From Streptomyces sp. TLI_105 (GTDB taxonomy: Bacteria; Actinomycetota; Actinomycetes; Streptomycetales; Streptomycetaceae), in the NCBI RefSeq assembly GCF_900105415.1, contig NZ_FNSM01000001.1, positions 806,001-870,000 on the forward strand: DNA of 64,000 bases, written 5' to 3'. The notes under the pieces were generated by a model that had not been told where the DNA came from, made no database searches, and saw nothing but the letters and a program-made list of their open reading frames with translations. A program made the translations under genes and the position numbers. Position 1 is the stretch's first letter. Each line of letters begins with the position of its first letter. Of this stretch, positions 1 to 8,603 are shown one piece after another.

Positions 1-1122
1 GGCGACCTGCGGATGCTCAGCCTCCAGTCCCCGAAGAAGATGCCGGTCATGGTCAAACTGGCGGAACACGCGGGCCACTACGTGGAAGACCTCATCAAGA
101 CGCACGACATCGACTGCGACTACGTGGCGAACGGCCTGGTGTGAGGTGCGGTCTCACCCCTCATGATGCTCAGGGTGCGCACTCAGGCGGCGATCCTGCG
201 CGCCTTCGGTGGGCAGGGGACCGTCGGCAGCAGGGAGGAACTCGGCCTCCCTGCCGGCTTCGTGGGCGGTATGCGGGAGTCCATCGGCGGGATACTGAAC
301 CCGGGCAAGCTCGCTCGTGGTGTGCGTCGCGCGCTGCTCGCCTCCTCGGCCAAGGTCTTCGAGCAGTCACGGGTGAGTGATGTCCGGCGGACAGGCCGCA
401 TCGTCGAGCTCACGACACCGCACGGCACCGTGCGGGCCAACAAGGTGGTGCTCGCGACCAGCGTCTACGGCGGCGAGTGGGACATCACGCCCAAGAACCT
501 CGCGACGCCGCTGTACGTCATCGAGATCGAGTCGGAACCCATCGCGCCGGAGCGGCTCGCGAAGCTGGACTGGACCAGTCGGTCCGGCATCATCACCCAG
601 CACCAATTGATGACCCACTACCGGCTCACCGAGCGCAACACCATCGTCTGCGGGGTCCGCCAAGCGCAGCGAGGCCAGACCTACCCGCTCCCGGACCGGC
701 TCCCGGACCCCCGTGTCGTGCAGGACATGGGGAAGGATCTGGCCAACCGGTTCCCGTCGCTGTCCGACGTGGCCATCGAGCGGGCCTGGGGCGGTTGGAT
801 CGGCATCAGCCCGGACTGGCTGTCGATCGCCGGGCAGGTGGGCGACAACGTCTTCTACTCGATGGCCTGCAACGGCCACGGCCTCTGTCAGGTGCCGTAC
901 GTGGCCCACCAGCTCGCCGACTACATCGTCGACGGTGAGATGCCGGAGGACCTCACCGGCATCTGGTCGGACGCCACGAAGTACTCGCCGTCGATGTCGC
1001 TGCTGATGCAGCCGTTCGTCCTCCGAGCCATCTGGGGGCTGGACCGTTTCAACGATTTCTTCAATGGCAGCAGGACGCTGGCCCGGCGGACGCTCCGTCG
1101 TAGCAGGCGCAGGGACTCCTGA
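1..1122 (+). pseudogene. FAD-dependent oxidoreductase (DAO family), 5' partial, disrupted
   Basis: Frame 1 is open from the window edge to a TGA at 142-144 and resumes in the same frame to 1122. The product resembles the substrate and C-terminal part of D-amino-acid-oxidase/PuuB-type flavoenzymes that oxidise amines: it has GGWIGISPDWLSIAGQ and a late FAD-contact segment, NVFYSMACNGHGLCQ. Between about 141 and 175 the best family-like reading (CGLTPHDAQ) lies in another frame, so two compensating indels rather than a point mutation probably cause the stop. The N-terminal Rossmann motif would lie off the window. An N-terminal fragment of a related enzyme sits at 32421-32605, beside a duplicate of the neighbouring transporter genes. 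Whether any product is made is unknown. Confidence 0.65.
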
Positions 1123-1137
1123 AGGTTGGGGTGGCGC

Positions 1138-1239
1138 CCGATCCATGACGGCGTGGCACATGAGATCGCCACCCGCTACGACGAGACCGCCGAGTCCTAC
1201 GAAGCGGCCGCCCTCGCGTCACTCCTGATGCAGGCCTGA
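1138..1239 (+). mobile_element. IS5-family transposase C-terminal scar
   Basis: The frame ending at TGA 1237-1239 reads EIATRYDETAESYEAAALAS near its end. This matches the C-terminus of IS5-family transposases and aligns with the complete copy at 31523-32382, which ends LATRYDKTRESYQAAVTIAS. Only about 30 codons remain, with no inverted repeat recognised, so this is a dead remnant between the FAD oxidoreductase and the TetR gene. Confidence 0.6.
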
Positions 1240-1316
1240 CATTTGACGACAGGAGCTAGGAGCCATCGCGTCCGGGCCGTCGGGGACAACAGCCCACCGG
1301 TGCTTCCGGAAATGCA

Positions 1317-1347
1317 CGAGTCCGGCTCGCGGGGCGAGCCGGACTCG
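1317..1347. terminator. Strong hairpin, probable terminator of the TetR gene
   Basis: Perfect 14-bp inverted repeat: CGAGTCCGGCTCGC at 1317-1330 and its complement at 1334-1347, with loop GGG. It lies about 64 bp downstream of the TetR stop on the minus strand. No T-run follows, which is usual for Streptomyces terminators. Confidence 0.7.
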
Positions 1348-1410
1348 TCGGGGTGCGCTCGTGACGACGGCGTTTCCGGCACCCGCTCGCGCGTCCGGAA
1401 ACGCCGCCCC

Positions 1411-2007
1411 TCAGGCGGTCTCTCGCGCACCCTCCTTCAGGAAGGCTTTCAGCATCGCGCAGGCGGTCGCCGTGTCACGCAACGTGCGCTCCTTGTCGCC
1501 GTCCGAGAACAGCTGCAGCGAGAGCCCGTCGACCAGGCACATCGTGACCCTCAGCACGGACTGCAGCTCCTCGTCCGGGAGCGACACGTCGACCTGGCGC
1601 AGGACGGCCTCCGACGACCTGAGAAAGGTGGCGTAGAAGCCGACCGAAAGCTCGGGGTCGTAGCGCTCCGCCCACAGCGTGACCTCGATCATGGCCCGCG
1701 CCCTGACGGGGTTCTCCACGCTCCACCGCATGGCGCCCGTCAGGCACAGCTCGAGAACGTCCCCCAGGCTCGCGCCCTCGCCCTCCGGCAGATCGGCGGC
1801 GACGGGCATCTCCTCGGAGAGCTGCGCGAAGACGGCGAGCAGGAGGTTCTCCTTGTTCTGGAAGCAGTAGTGGAGGGAGGCGAGGGGTGCCTTCGCCTCA
1901 TCGGCGATCTTCCGGGTGGTGGCTCCGTCGGCGCCCTCGCGTGCGATCACCCGCACGGCCGCCTCGATCAACTGCTCCCGCCGCGCCTCCGCCGACACGT
2001 ACGCCAT
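1411..2007 (-). CDS. TetR/AcrR family transcriptional regulator
   Basis: A 198-residue protein of normal TetR length. The N-terminal helix-turn-helix (residues about 8-52) contains GATTRKIADEAKAPLASLHY and is followed by an all-helical ligand-binding domain. Start is the ATG at 2007. It follows the imine-reductase-like gene on the same strand after a 310-bp gap and has its own promoter region (see 2025-2066). It ends before a strong hairpin. A second TetR (35145-35753) stands beside the duplicate MFS/7-TM module, so each regulator probably controls its module and itself. The ligand is unknown; an amine or related catabolite is a guess from context. Confidence 0.9.
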   Translation of the reverse strand: MAYVSAEARREQLIEAAVRVIAREGADGATTRKIADEAKAPLASLHYCFQNKENLLLAVFAQLSEEMPVAADLPEGEGASLGDVLELCLTGAMRWSVENPVRARAMIEVTLWAERYDPELSVGFYATFLRSSEAVLRQVDVSLPDEELQSVLRVTMCLVDGLSLQLFSDGDKERTLRDTATACAMLKAFLKEGARETA

Positions 2008-2024
2008 CCGACACTCCCAGAGGA

Positions 2025-2066
2025 ACTGACTCAGTCATTTGAACCACTTAAACGTATCATGGTCCA
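2025..2066. promoter_or_regulatory. TetR promoter/operator region
   Basis: TGACTCAGTCA at 2027-2037 is an 11-bp palindrome. Just upstream, read on the minus strand, is ATACGTTTAAG followed by GTTCAAATGACT. Very similar words in the same order occur upstream of the second MFS gene at 34975-35009. The position between the TetR start and upstream DNA suggests autoregulation (inference). Confidence 0.5.
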
Positions 2067-2317
2067 ACCATCCACTCCGGGGAACGATGTGGTCACTTCC
2101 CTGCGCTGCTGCGGTCTCGGTCCGCCTTGCGGGGCAGCGCTCGAAGTTCTGGCGTGGCGTCGGCGGTCGGTGCCACCTGAAGATTTCGAAGTGCCGACTG
2201 CCCACCGGCCCCGGAGCAAGGGTCCCCGTAGCCCCGGACCGCCGTCCCTGCGCACTGTCGTGCGCGCGAACCCCCGGTGGGGTGGGCCATCCGGAGCTCC
2301 CGCCCCGGCGTGGAGAC

Positions 2318-3208
2318 TCAGCCGCCGGTGCGCGCCACCTTCGTGAGGGCGAAGAAGCCGAGTTCTCCGAAGCCGGCCTTCTCGGCCTCGTTCAGGTTTT
2401 CCACGGTGGCCTTGAGCAGCCTGGCCTTGAAGCCCGTGGCCTGCATGACGTCGAGCCCGGCACGGCAGCCCTCGGCGTATGCGCTCAGATGGGCGATGTC
2501 GGTCTCGTGCTGGTCGCTCGCGATCGCGGCGACCGACTCCTTCGCCATGACGGCGAAGGTCTGGAAGAGCATCTCGCTCAGCGCGTTGAAGGTATCCGGG
2601 ACGACGCCCTGGTCCAGGGCGTAGGTCGCCGCCTCGACATAGGCGCTCAGCGCCGGCACGTAGAACGCGCCCATGATGCCGGCGTCGAGCACGCTGGCGG
2701 CCTTGGCGTCGCCCGACACCAGCGCCGAGTTGGCGCCCGTCGCCATCAGGGTCTGCTCGTGCTCGACCCACGCCTGTGATGAGCCCGAGTAGAGGACCAG
2801 ACCTTCCTCGGTGCCGATCTGCGGCGGGTAGCAGAGAATCGCGCCGTCGAGGTACGGAACGCCGCGCTCGCCGGCCCAGGCCTGCCATTCCGCGGCCTGT
2901 GCCGGGGTGCCGGTGCCGACGTTGACCAGCGTGGTGCCGCTCCAGTCGGTGACACCTGCGAGCACCTCGCGCGCCGCGTCGTACGTCGAGATGCAGGCGA
3001 CCACCAGCTTTGAGGACCGCACGGCCTCGTCGATGTCCTGGATCGGGCTCACTCCGTGGGGTGCGAGGGCTTCGGCCTTGGCCGGGGAGCGGTTCCACGC
3101 GGCCGTCTTGCGGCCCTTTGCGGCGAAGTTGCGGGCCAGCGCGGCGCCCATGGGTCCGCAGCCGAGCACGGCCACGTCGTACGTCTTGGCTCCTGTGGTG
3201 TCAGACAT
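2318..3208 (-). CDS. NAD(P)-dependent imine-reductase / beta-hydroxyacid-dehydrogenase family oxidoreductase
   Basis: A 296-residue protein. The N-terminal Rossmann fold has the glycine motif GCGPMGAALARNF (about 16-28), then LVNVGTGTPAQAAEW and a C-terminal helical domain. This layout is that of the 6-phosphogluconate-dehydrogenase superfamily and, within it, the imine reductase/reductive aminase group, which uses NADPH to reduce C=N bonds. The ATG at 3208 is chosen because GAGGAAA lies 5-11 bases upstream; an open frame extends to 3274 without a good site. Neighbours are a TetR gene, a transporter and a flavin amine-oxidase-like relic, so amine metabolism fits. The substrate cannot be read from sequence. 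Confidence 0.8.
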   Translation of the reverse strand: MSDTTGAKTYDVAVLGCGPMGAALARNFAAKGRKTAAWNRSPAKAEALAPHGVSPIQDIDEAVRSSKLVVACISTYDAAREVLAGVTDWSGTTLVNVGTGTPAQAAEWQAWAGERGVPYLDGAILCYPPQIGTEEGLVLYSGSSQAWVEHEQTLMATGANSALVSGDAKAASVLDAGIMGAFYVPALSAYVEAATYALDQGVVPDTFNALSEMLFQTFAVMAKESVAAIASDQHETDIAHLSAYAEGCRAGLDVMQATGFKARLLKATVENLNEAEKAGFGELGFFALTKVARTGG

Positions 3209-3299
3209 TGCGTTTCCTCTCTGTCGACGGAACCGAAGGCCGGTGCCCATCGCGTGACCGGCCCGGAAGAGCACCCGGTTCGAATCCTCGGTGCGAGGC

Positions 3300-3995
3300 T
3301 CAGGAGCGAGCGATGCTCGGTTCGTTCGAAGCCCCCTCCGTATCCGTCGCCACGTTGTGGTCGTGCAGGGCTCGGTACGAGAGGAAGTACACGAAGGCCT
3401 GGGTGCCCCAGGTGCTGAGAGCGAGGATGTAGAAGATCGTCCCGTATTCGTCGTCGCCAGGAATCGGGAAGAAGTCGTACGTGACGGCGATCGTGGCCGC
3501 CGCGGCGGTGGTCAGCGCGGCAGCGGCGGCCAGGCCCCTGGCGCGGATCTTCCAGAGCCGCCACGAGAAGTAGGCGAGGAACACGGTGGAGATCGCGTTG
3601 ACGACGACGTAGAACACCGCCGGAACGACGTGGAGTCCATGACCGTGGAACTGCCGGAGGTACAGCCCGGCGACGATGCCCAGCGCGAACACGGCGATGT
3701 CGACCGCCTTCGTCGGCTTGTACCGGTGCGTCACTCGCATCAGACCCATGATGAGGATCAGGGAGACGCCCACCGATCGCGAGAACGCGTCGAAGAAGTA
3801 CGCGATGGCGTACATGGGACTTCCCGTGTCGCCTCCGAGGAGGGACCAGGCGAGGAAGTTCGAGCCGGACGTGGCGATGATGAGCCATTCCAGGCCGAGC
3901 AGGTAATTGCCGTACTGCCGGATGAGTTTCCATCCGTAGAAGAAGCCGGCGAAGATCATCCAGATGTCGGCCAGCATGAGGAGCAGTTCTTTCAT
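3300..3995 (-). CDS. Seven-TM membrane protein of unknown family, MFS partner (copy 1)
   Basis: A 231-residue protein with about seven hydrophobic segments and short loops, no signal peptide and a polar C-terminal tail. Conserved landmarks shared with the paralogue at 32613-33362 include YGNYLLGLEWLIIATSG, AFSRSVGVSLIL, a TH-R-K loop before VDIAVFALGI, and YDFFPIPG. I do not recognise the family. It lies 110 bp downstream of an MFS gene on the same strand, and the duplicate cluster has the same order. This suggests an accessory subunit, sensor or channel working with the transporter (inference). A hairpin at 4017-4042 sits between the two genes here only. Confidence 0.85.
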   Translation of the reverse strand: MKELLLMLADIWMIFAGFFYGWKLIRQYGNYLLGLEWLIIATSGSNFLAWSLLGGDTGSPMYAIAYFFDAFSRSVGVSLILIMGLMRVTHRYKPTKAVDIAVFALGIVAGLYLRQFHGHGLHVVPAVFYVVVNAISTVFLAYFSWRLWKIRARGLAAAAALTTAAAATIAVTYDFFPIPGDDEYGTIFYILALSTWGTQAFVYFLSYRALHDHNVATDTEGASNEPSIARS

Positions 3996-4016
3996 GGTTT
4001 ACGGTTCCTTCGGCCA

Positions 4017-4042
4017 GGCCCTCCGCTGCCGAGCGGAGGGCC
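4017..4042. terminator. Intercistronic hairpin between MFS and 7-TM genes
   Basis: Perfect 11-bp stem GGCCCTCCGCT / AGCGGAGGGCC with loop GCCG, in the 110-bp gap. It could partly terminate MFS transcripts or protect mRNA ends. The duplicate cluster has a 59-bp gap at the same place with no comparable hairpin. Confidence 0.5.
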
Positions 4043-4105
4043 GATCTGTACAGGGATTCGTCGAACTGCCTCGGACGTGCATGCCGTCGGAGTGAGGGGG
4101 CCGGT

Positions 4106-5575
4106 TCAGGACGCGGCGGCTTCGGCCCGTCGGCCGGACCGGGCGCGGGAGATCAGCACGGTCACCACGACGAGCAGGGCGAGAAGGCCGGAGATCCCGT
4201 AGCCGATGCCGTAGAGGCCCTTTGCGGCGACTTCGAGTCCGGTTCCGGGCACCGGGACCACGGAGGCGCTGAGGTCGCCGCTGACCAGTGCCGTGCCGAA
4301 GGCGAAACCGACGGCCATGAAGGTGCCGGCGGCACCGGCGGCCATGCCGGCCTTCTCCTCGGGCACCGCCATCTGCACCAGGGTGAAGCTTGCGGTGTAG
4401 CCGATCCTGCATCCGAGACCCATCACGGCAGCGCCCACGAGGTAGTGCCACGGCCGGTCGTGCGCCACGGCGAGCCAGGCGAGTCCCGCCGCGCTGATGA
4501 GCGCCCCGAGGATGAAGACGGGCACACCACGCCCGTTGAACAAGGCACGGTCGAGCACCGAACCGCGCACCAGGAACGCAGCCGCGAAGGGCACCATGAG
4601 CCACGCGGTGTCCAGCGCGCTGAGCCCGAGGCCGTAGGCGTCCGCGGGGCGAAGAGCCTCGGAAGCGATCTGGGCGTACGTGCTGAGCAGGAGCAGGAAG
4701 GCCGAGTTCACCGCCGCGAACAACGCGATGCACAGACAGGAAGCGGTGACCAGGGGCGCCTTCATCAGTGCCACGTCGAACACCGCCGAGGACGACCTCC
4801 GCTCCACGCGCACCCAGGCGATGCCGCCGACGACGCCGGCCACCAGCGGAATGAGCGCGGCGCTGCCCCACACGAGGCCCTGCGTCAGAGTGAGCAGGAT
4901 GGCAGCGACCCACGCGATCATCCACACCGTGCCGAGCACTCCGATGCGGCGGGCGCGCTCGGCGGGCGGGGCGTGCGGGATCGTGGCGTAGGACGCAACG
5001 GTCGTGGCCGCGCATGCGGCGGTGAGGATGACGAAGAAGCTTCGCAGCGACAGGTTCTCGACGATGAAGCCGCCGCCGATCATGCCGGCGACGATGCCGA
5101 CGCCGGTGGCGATGACCAGGACCGCGACTCCCACCGAGATGCCGCTCTCACCGAGATTGCGGCGCAGGAAACCGAGCGGGAGCAGCTGCGCCGCGCCGCC
5201 GAAGCCCATGAGAGTGCAGCCGACCAGAAGGGTCGGATACGAGTCGCCGACGGCCGGAATGAGCGCGCCGAGCGTGAGGAACGCGGAGGCCGCCACGGAG
5301 GCGTTCCGGTCGCCGTGCACGTCGGCGAGACGCGGCAACAGGATGAAGCCGGCTCCCCCGCCCAGGGTCAGCACCGAGTAGACCCATGTCGTGTCGGCCA
5401 CTGTGGCGAGGTGGTACTGCGCCTGGATGACCGACAGGAGGGGCGGCAGGACGAAGACGACCGCGTTGGTCAGGACGACCAGCAGCGCGGCTACGCCGAT
5501 GAGCGCCCCCTTGTGCGGCGCAGGGCGAGAAGGCACCTCGCGGGCGAGTGCGTCGGGCTGAGGGATTTCTGTCAT
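4106..5575 (-). CDS. MFS transporter, DHA2-like (copy 1)
   Basis: A 489-residue integral membrane protein with about 14 hydrophobic segments, fitting the drug:H+ antiporter-2 group. Family marks include GGGAGFILLPRLADVHGDR (cytoplasmic loop 2-3) and GFGGAAQLLPLGFLRRNLG. The ATG at 5575 is preceded by GGAGAAACCC; the open frame extends to 5815 without a better site. The paralogue at 33422-34888 is alignable end to end, including LSLRSFFVILTA and LRPADAYGLGLSALDT. Uptake or export of the substrate of the neighbouring amine-oxidising enzymes is likely, but direction and substrate are unknown. Confidence 0.9.
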   Translation of the reverse strand: MTEIPQPDALAREVPSRPAPHKGALIGVAALLVVLTNAVVFVLPPLLSVIQAQYHLATVADTTWVYSVLTLGGGAGFILLPRLADVHGDRNASVAASAFLTLGALIPAVGDSYPTLLVGCTLMGFGGAAQLLPLGFLRRNLGESGISVGVAVLVIATGVGIVAGMIGGGFIVENLSLRSFFVILTAACAATTVASYATIPHAPPAERARRIGVLGTVWMIAWVAAILLTLTQGLVWGSAALIPLVAGVVGGIAWVRVERRSSSAVFDVALMKAPLVTASCLCIALFAAVNSAFLLLLSTYAQIASEALRPADAYGLGLSALDTAWLMVPFAAAFLVRGSVLDRALFNGRGVPVFILGALISAAGLAWLAVAHDRPWHYLVGAAVMGLGCRIGYTASFTLVQMAVPEEKAGMAAGAAGTFMAVGFAFGTALVSGDLSASVVPVPGTGLEVAAKGLYGIGYGISGLLALLVVVTVLISRARSGRRAEAAAS

Positions 5576-5883
5576 GGGTTTCTCCGGTTCCTGATCAGAT
5601 GGGGCCCGGGCGCCCGGCGCCGATGGCGACGGCGAAGCGGCCTTCATGGCCGAGCAGCTGCATGGGCGGCAGGGGTTTTCCTCGGGGCGCAGGAAAGCGA
5701 GGTCGTCGCCCGTCGAGAGCCCTTCGGTGATCACGCCGCGATCGCTCGTGATCACCTCGGTCGCAGCGCCCGCGAGGGCGTCGGCAGGGAGGCAGGGCAA
5801 GCTTGTTCTTGCCATGACAGGACCGCTCCGCCGCAGGGGCGGCGCTCGGGAGCGGCGCCGCCCCGTACGCTAGGACCAAGTCG

Positions 5884-5903
5884 GTCATCCGTTCAAGACG
5901 TAC
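5884..5903. promoter_or_regulatory. Candidate TetR operator upstream of MFS copy 1
   Basis: GTCATCCGTTCAAGACG lies about 310 bp upstream of the MFS start. The word TCATNCGTTCAAGA recurs upstream of MFS copy 2 at 34975-34988, and a weaker form occurs at 43586-43599. The rest of the 5576-6034 gap holds no convincing gene. Confidence 0.45.
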
Positions 5904-6034
5904 GACTGAGAAAATTCATGTCCCGGCCACGGCGGTGCGTGGAACCCCGGCAGGAGGGACCTGAGAGCGGGCGAGCGCTCCGCTCCGCAGACAGAGGTCA
6001 GCTCTTCACCGGATCGAAGGTCTCGACCAGCGGG

Positions 6035-8446
6035 TCACAGCCCGAACGCCAGGGGCGTGAGCTCGTGGGGATCCAAAGACAGTTCGGTCCAGATCGTCTT
6101 GCCGGTCGGTGTGTAGCGGGTTCCCCAGCGTTGCGTCAGCTGTGCGACGAGGAAGAGGCCGCGGCCTCCCTCGTCCTCCATCGCGGCTCGCCGCAGGTGC
6201 GGGGAGGTGTGGCCGCCGTCGGAGACTTCGACGATGAGTCCGCGTTCCCGGATCAGCCGCAGGCGGATCGGTGGGCGGCCATAGCGGATCGCGTTGGTGA
6301 CCAGTTCGCTGACGGCGAGTTCCACGATGAAGGAGGCGCTCTCGTCGACTTCCCACCGTTCGAGCCGTTCACCGACCAGCGACCGCGCGCGGCCCACTTC
6401 GCCGGGGTCGGCGGGTATGCCCCAGGTGGACACCTGGTCCTCCGCGAGGGCGTGCATCCGGATCAGGAGCAAGGCGGCGTCGTCCTCCGGCGGCCGCGGC
6501 AGCAACGCGGCGGTGACCCTGTCGCAGAGGTGTTCCAGAGGGTCGCGCCCAGGGCGGGAAACCGCCTCGCACAGGGCACGAATCCCCGCATCGATGTCCC
6601 GGTCCCGGCTTTCCACCAGTCCGTCGGTGTACAGCACAAGCACAGCGCCTTCCGGAACCTCGACCTCCACGCTCTCGAAGGGAAGGCCGCCCAGGCCCAG
6701 CGGCGGCCCGGCGGGAAGGTCGAGGAGTTCGGCCCGTCCGCCTGGCGTGACCAGCGCAGGCGGAGGATGGCCCGCTCGTGCCATGACGCAGCGCCGCGAG
6801 ACCGGGTCGTAGATCGCGTACAGGCAGGTGACGCCGAACGCCTGATCCTCCTCCTCGTCCGCCGTCCGGATGGCACCGGCCTGGATCACCAGGTCGTCCA
6901 GGCGGGCGAGAAGTTCTTCGGGTGCGAGATCGAGCGCCGCAAGGGCGGCCACGGTCGTACGCAGGCGCCCCATCGTGGCAGCCGCGTTCATGCCATGGCC
7001 CGCCACGTCCCCGACCACGAACCCGACGCGTGCCCCGGACAGCGGGATGACGTCGTACCAGTCCCCACCGACACCCACCGGCCCCGCTGCCGGTAGATAG
7101 CGATGGGCCAGCTCCACCCCGGCCGACCGGGGCAGCGCGCGGGGCAGGAGGTCTTGCTGCAACGTCAGCGCGGTCGCGTGCTCTCGGGCATACCGGCGGG
7201 CGTTGTCCACACACACTGCGGTGCGGGACGCCAATTCCTCGGCCAGCGCGACTTCCTCGGCATCGAAGGGATCACGCGGCGCGGACCGTACGAAGGCCAC
7301 CACCCCCATCGCCACGCCCCGGGACTCCAACGGCACCACCAGAGCGCCGGACGCCGGGTCGGAGACGGGCGCGGCGTCCGCGAGACACCTCGGACCTGCC
7401 TCGTCCAGGGCCGCAGCCGCGATGTCACCGACCGCCGCGGCCCGGGCGTTCCGGGCCACCTCGCACAGCTCGGAACCGGCCTTGCCGCCGTTCGCCGGCA
7501 CCGGGGGGTCCTGCCCGCTCAGGACCGACGCGAACAGGCCGACCACGACCGCGTCCGCGAACTCCGGAACCACCAGATCGCCCAGCTCACCCGCCGTGCG
7601 CCGCATGTCCAGAGTCCCACCGATACTGGCCCCCGCCCTGCTGAGCAACGCCAGGCGCTGCTGCGCCACGTAACGCTCGCTGATGTCCACGCCGGTCTCG
7701 CAGACCCCGACGGGCACCCCTTCCTCGTCGTTGAGCACGAAGTACGAGGCGGTCCAGACGTGCTCACGCAGGGGCTCCAGCGGGGTGACGCTCCGGTAGC
7801 GCATGTCGATCACCGGTTCGCCGGTCCGCGCGACGCGTCGGATGATCTCCTCGACGTCCTGCACCTCACGGCCTTCGTCGTACAGGAGCATCCCCTCCGG
7901 GAGGAGGCTCTTCTGAAACTTCCCTGCGCATTCCTCCACGCGGACGCCGAACTGCGCTTCGACCGCGTGATTGAACCAGCGAATCCGGCCGTCCGTCTCG
8001 TAGATGGTGAGCAGGACGGGCGACTGGTGATAGATCCCGGCCGTCACGGCCCGATCGACGGTCCGCTCGCGCAGTTCTCTCGCGGGCATCGCCCGGACGA
8101 GCCAGGCAACCCCGGATGCGCCGTCGGACAGTCGACGGCAGTCGACGGCCACGTCGACGCGGTGCCCGTCACGGTGGCGTACCGACCGGATGTCCGGCGT
8201 CCGCCCACGACGCCTCCCGTCGGCGAACACGCCGGCGCCGGTGTCCGCGTCGGCCAGGATCGCGTCGGCAGGGCGTCCCAACACCTCGTCCGGGCGATAT
8301 CCGAACAGCGCCTCGGCCTCTCGGCTCCACCCCACGAGCCGCCGCTCGTCGTCCAGCACCATGATTGCGTCATCGGCCGCAGCCACACCGGCGGAAAGAC
8401 CGCCTCGCGAGGGTCCCGCGTCCGGGGGGTTGCTGAGCTCACTCAT
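6035..8446 (-). CDS. PAS-GAF-SpoIIE phosphatase with C-terminal HATPase (RsbU/RsbW-type regulator)
   Basis: About 803 residues. Domains in order: PAS (about 25-135, MVLDDERRLVGWSREAEALF), second PAS (about 140-255), GAF (about 275-420), SpoIIE/PP2C-like phosphatase (about 440-650, with GGDWYDVIPLSG, VGDVAGHGMNAA and LVLYTDGLVESRD) and an RsbW-type ATPase (about 680-800, VSELVTNAIRYGRPP). These multi-domain proteins adjust alternative sigma factors through anti-sigma and anti-anti-sigma partners, and are numerous in Streptomyces. The ATG at 8446 is chosen (MSELSN); an upstream ATG at 8506 is in frame. The protein is probably soluble and is divergent from the hydrolase at 8604. Confidence 0.9.
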   Translation of the reverse strand: MSELSNPPDAGPSRGGLSAGVAAADDAIMVLDDERRLVGWSREAEALFGYRPDEVLGRPADAILADADTGAGVFADGRRRGRTPDIRSVRHRDGHRVDVAVDCRRLSDGASGVAWLVRAMPARELRERTVDRAVTAGIYHQSPVLLTIYETDGRIRWFNHAVEAQFGVRVEECAGKFQKSLLPEGMLLYDEGREVQDVEEIIRRVARTGEPVIDMRYRSVTPLEPLREHVWTASYFVLNDEEGVPVGVCETGVDISERYVAQQRLALLSRAGASIGGTLDMRRTAGELGDLVVPEFADAVVVGLFASVLSGQDPPVPANGGKAGSELCEVARNARAAAVGDIAAAALDEAGPRCLADAAPVSDPASGALVVPLESRGVAMGVVAFVRSAPRDPFDAEEVALAEELASRTAVCVDNARRYAREHATALTLQQDLLPRALPRSAGVELAHRYLPAAGPVGVGGDWYDVIPLSGARVGFVVGDVAGHGMNAAATMGRLRTTVAALAALDLAPEELLARLDDLVIQAGAIRTADEEEDQAFGVTCLYAIYDPVSRRCVMARAGHPPPALVTPGGRAELLDLPAGPPLGLGGLPFESVEVEVPEGAVLVLYTDGLVESRDRDIDAGIRALCEAVSRPGRDPLEHLCDRVTAALLPRPPEDDAALLLIRMHALAEDQVSTWGIPADPGEVGRARSLVGERLERWEVDESASFIVELAVSELVTNAIRYGRPPIRLRLIRERGLIVEVSDGGHTSPHLRRAAMEDEGGRGLFLVAQLTQRWGTRYTPTGKTIWTELSLDPHELTPLAFGL

Positions 8447-8536
8447 GGCCGTTCCGAGTGTCCGGTGGTACGGAGCCGTGGCCTCCAATGTATCGCCGGG
8501 CCCCACACCTAGCTCATTTCCACATGTTGATCGTAT

Positions 8537-8584
8537 GATCCAGTCGATTGACCCTGTCCAATCGGCTGGATCTTGTCAAGATCC
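8537..8584. promoter_or_regulatory. Two overlapping inverted repeats in a divergent promoter
   Basis: First repeat: GATCCAGTCGATTG (8537-8550) and CAATCGGCTGGATC (8559-8572), complementary apart from one base, 8-bp spacer. Second repeat: GGATCTTG (8568-8575), one base, CAAGATCC (8577-8584), perfect. They overlap by five bases and end 20 bp before the hydrolase start. Operator use is inferred; no regulator gene is adjacent. Confidence 0.6.
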
Positions 8585-8603
8585 CTGCGCGCGGAGCACC
8601 CCT

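Noticed and set aside
1243..2346. Long plus-strand open frame opposite the TetR gene
   Set aside because: A shadow frame: rich in Arg, Gly and Gln with no family-like text, while the minus strand gives a clear TetR protein.
3270..3300. tRNA-like T-loop word (CGGTTCGAATCCTCGG)
   Set aside because: The flanking stem does not pair and no acceptor or anticodon arm is present; chance match near the 7-TM gene.
4445..7096. 883-codon plus-strand open frame
   Set aside because: Antisense shadow spanning the MFS and SpoIIE genes, typical of high-GC DNA; its product is low-complexity.
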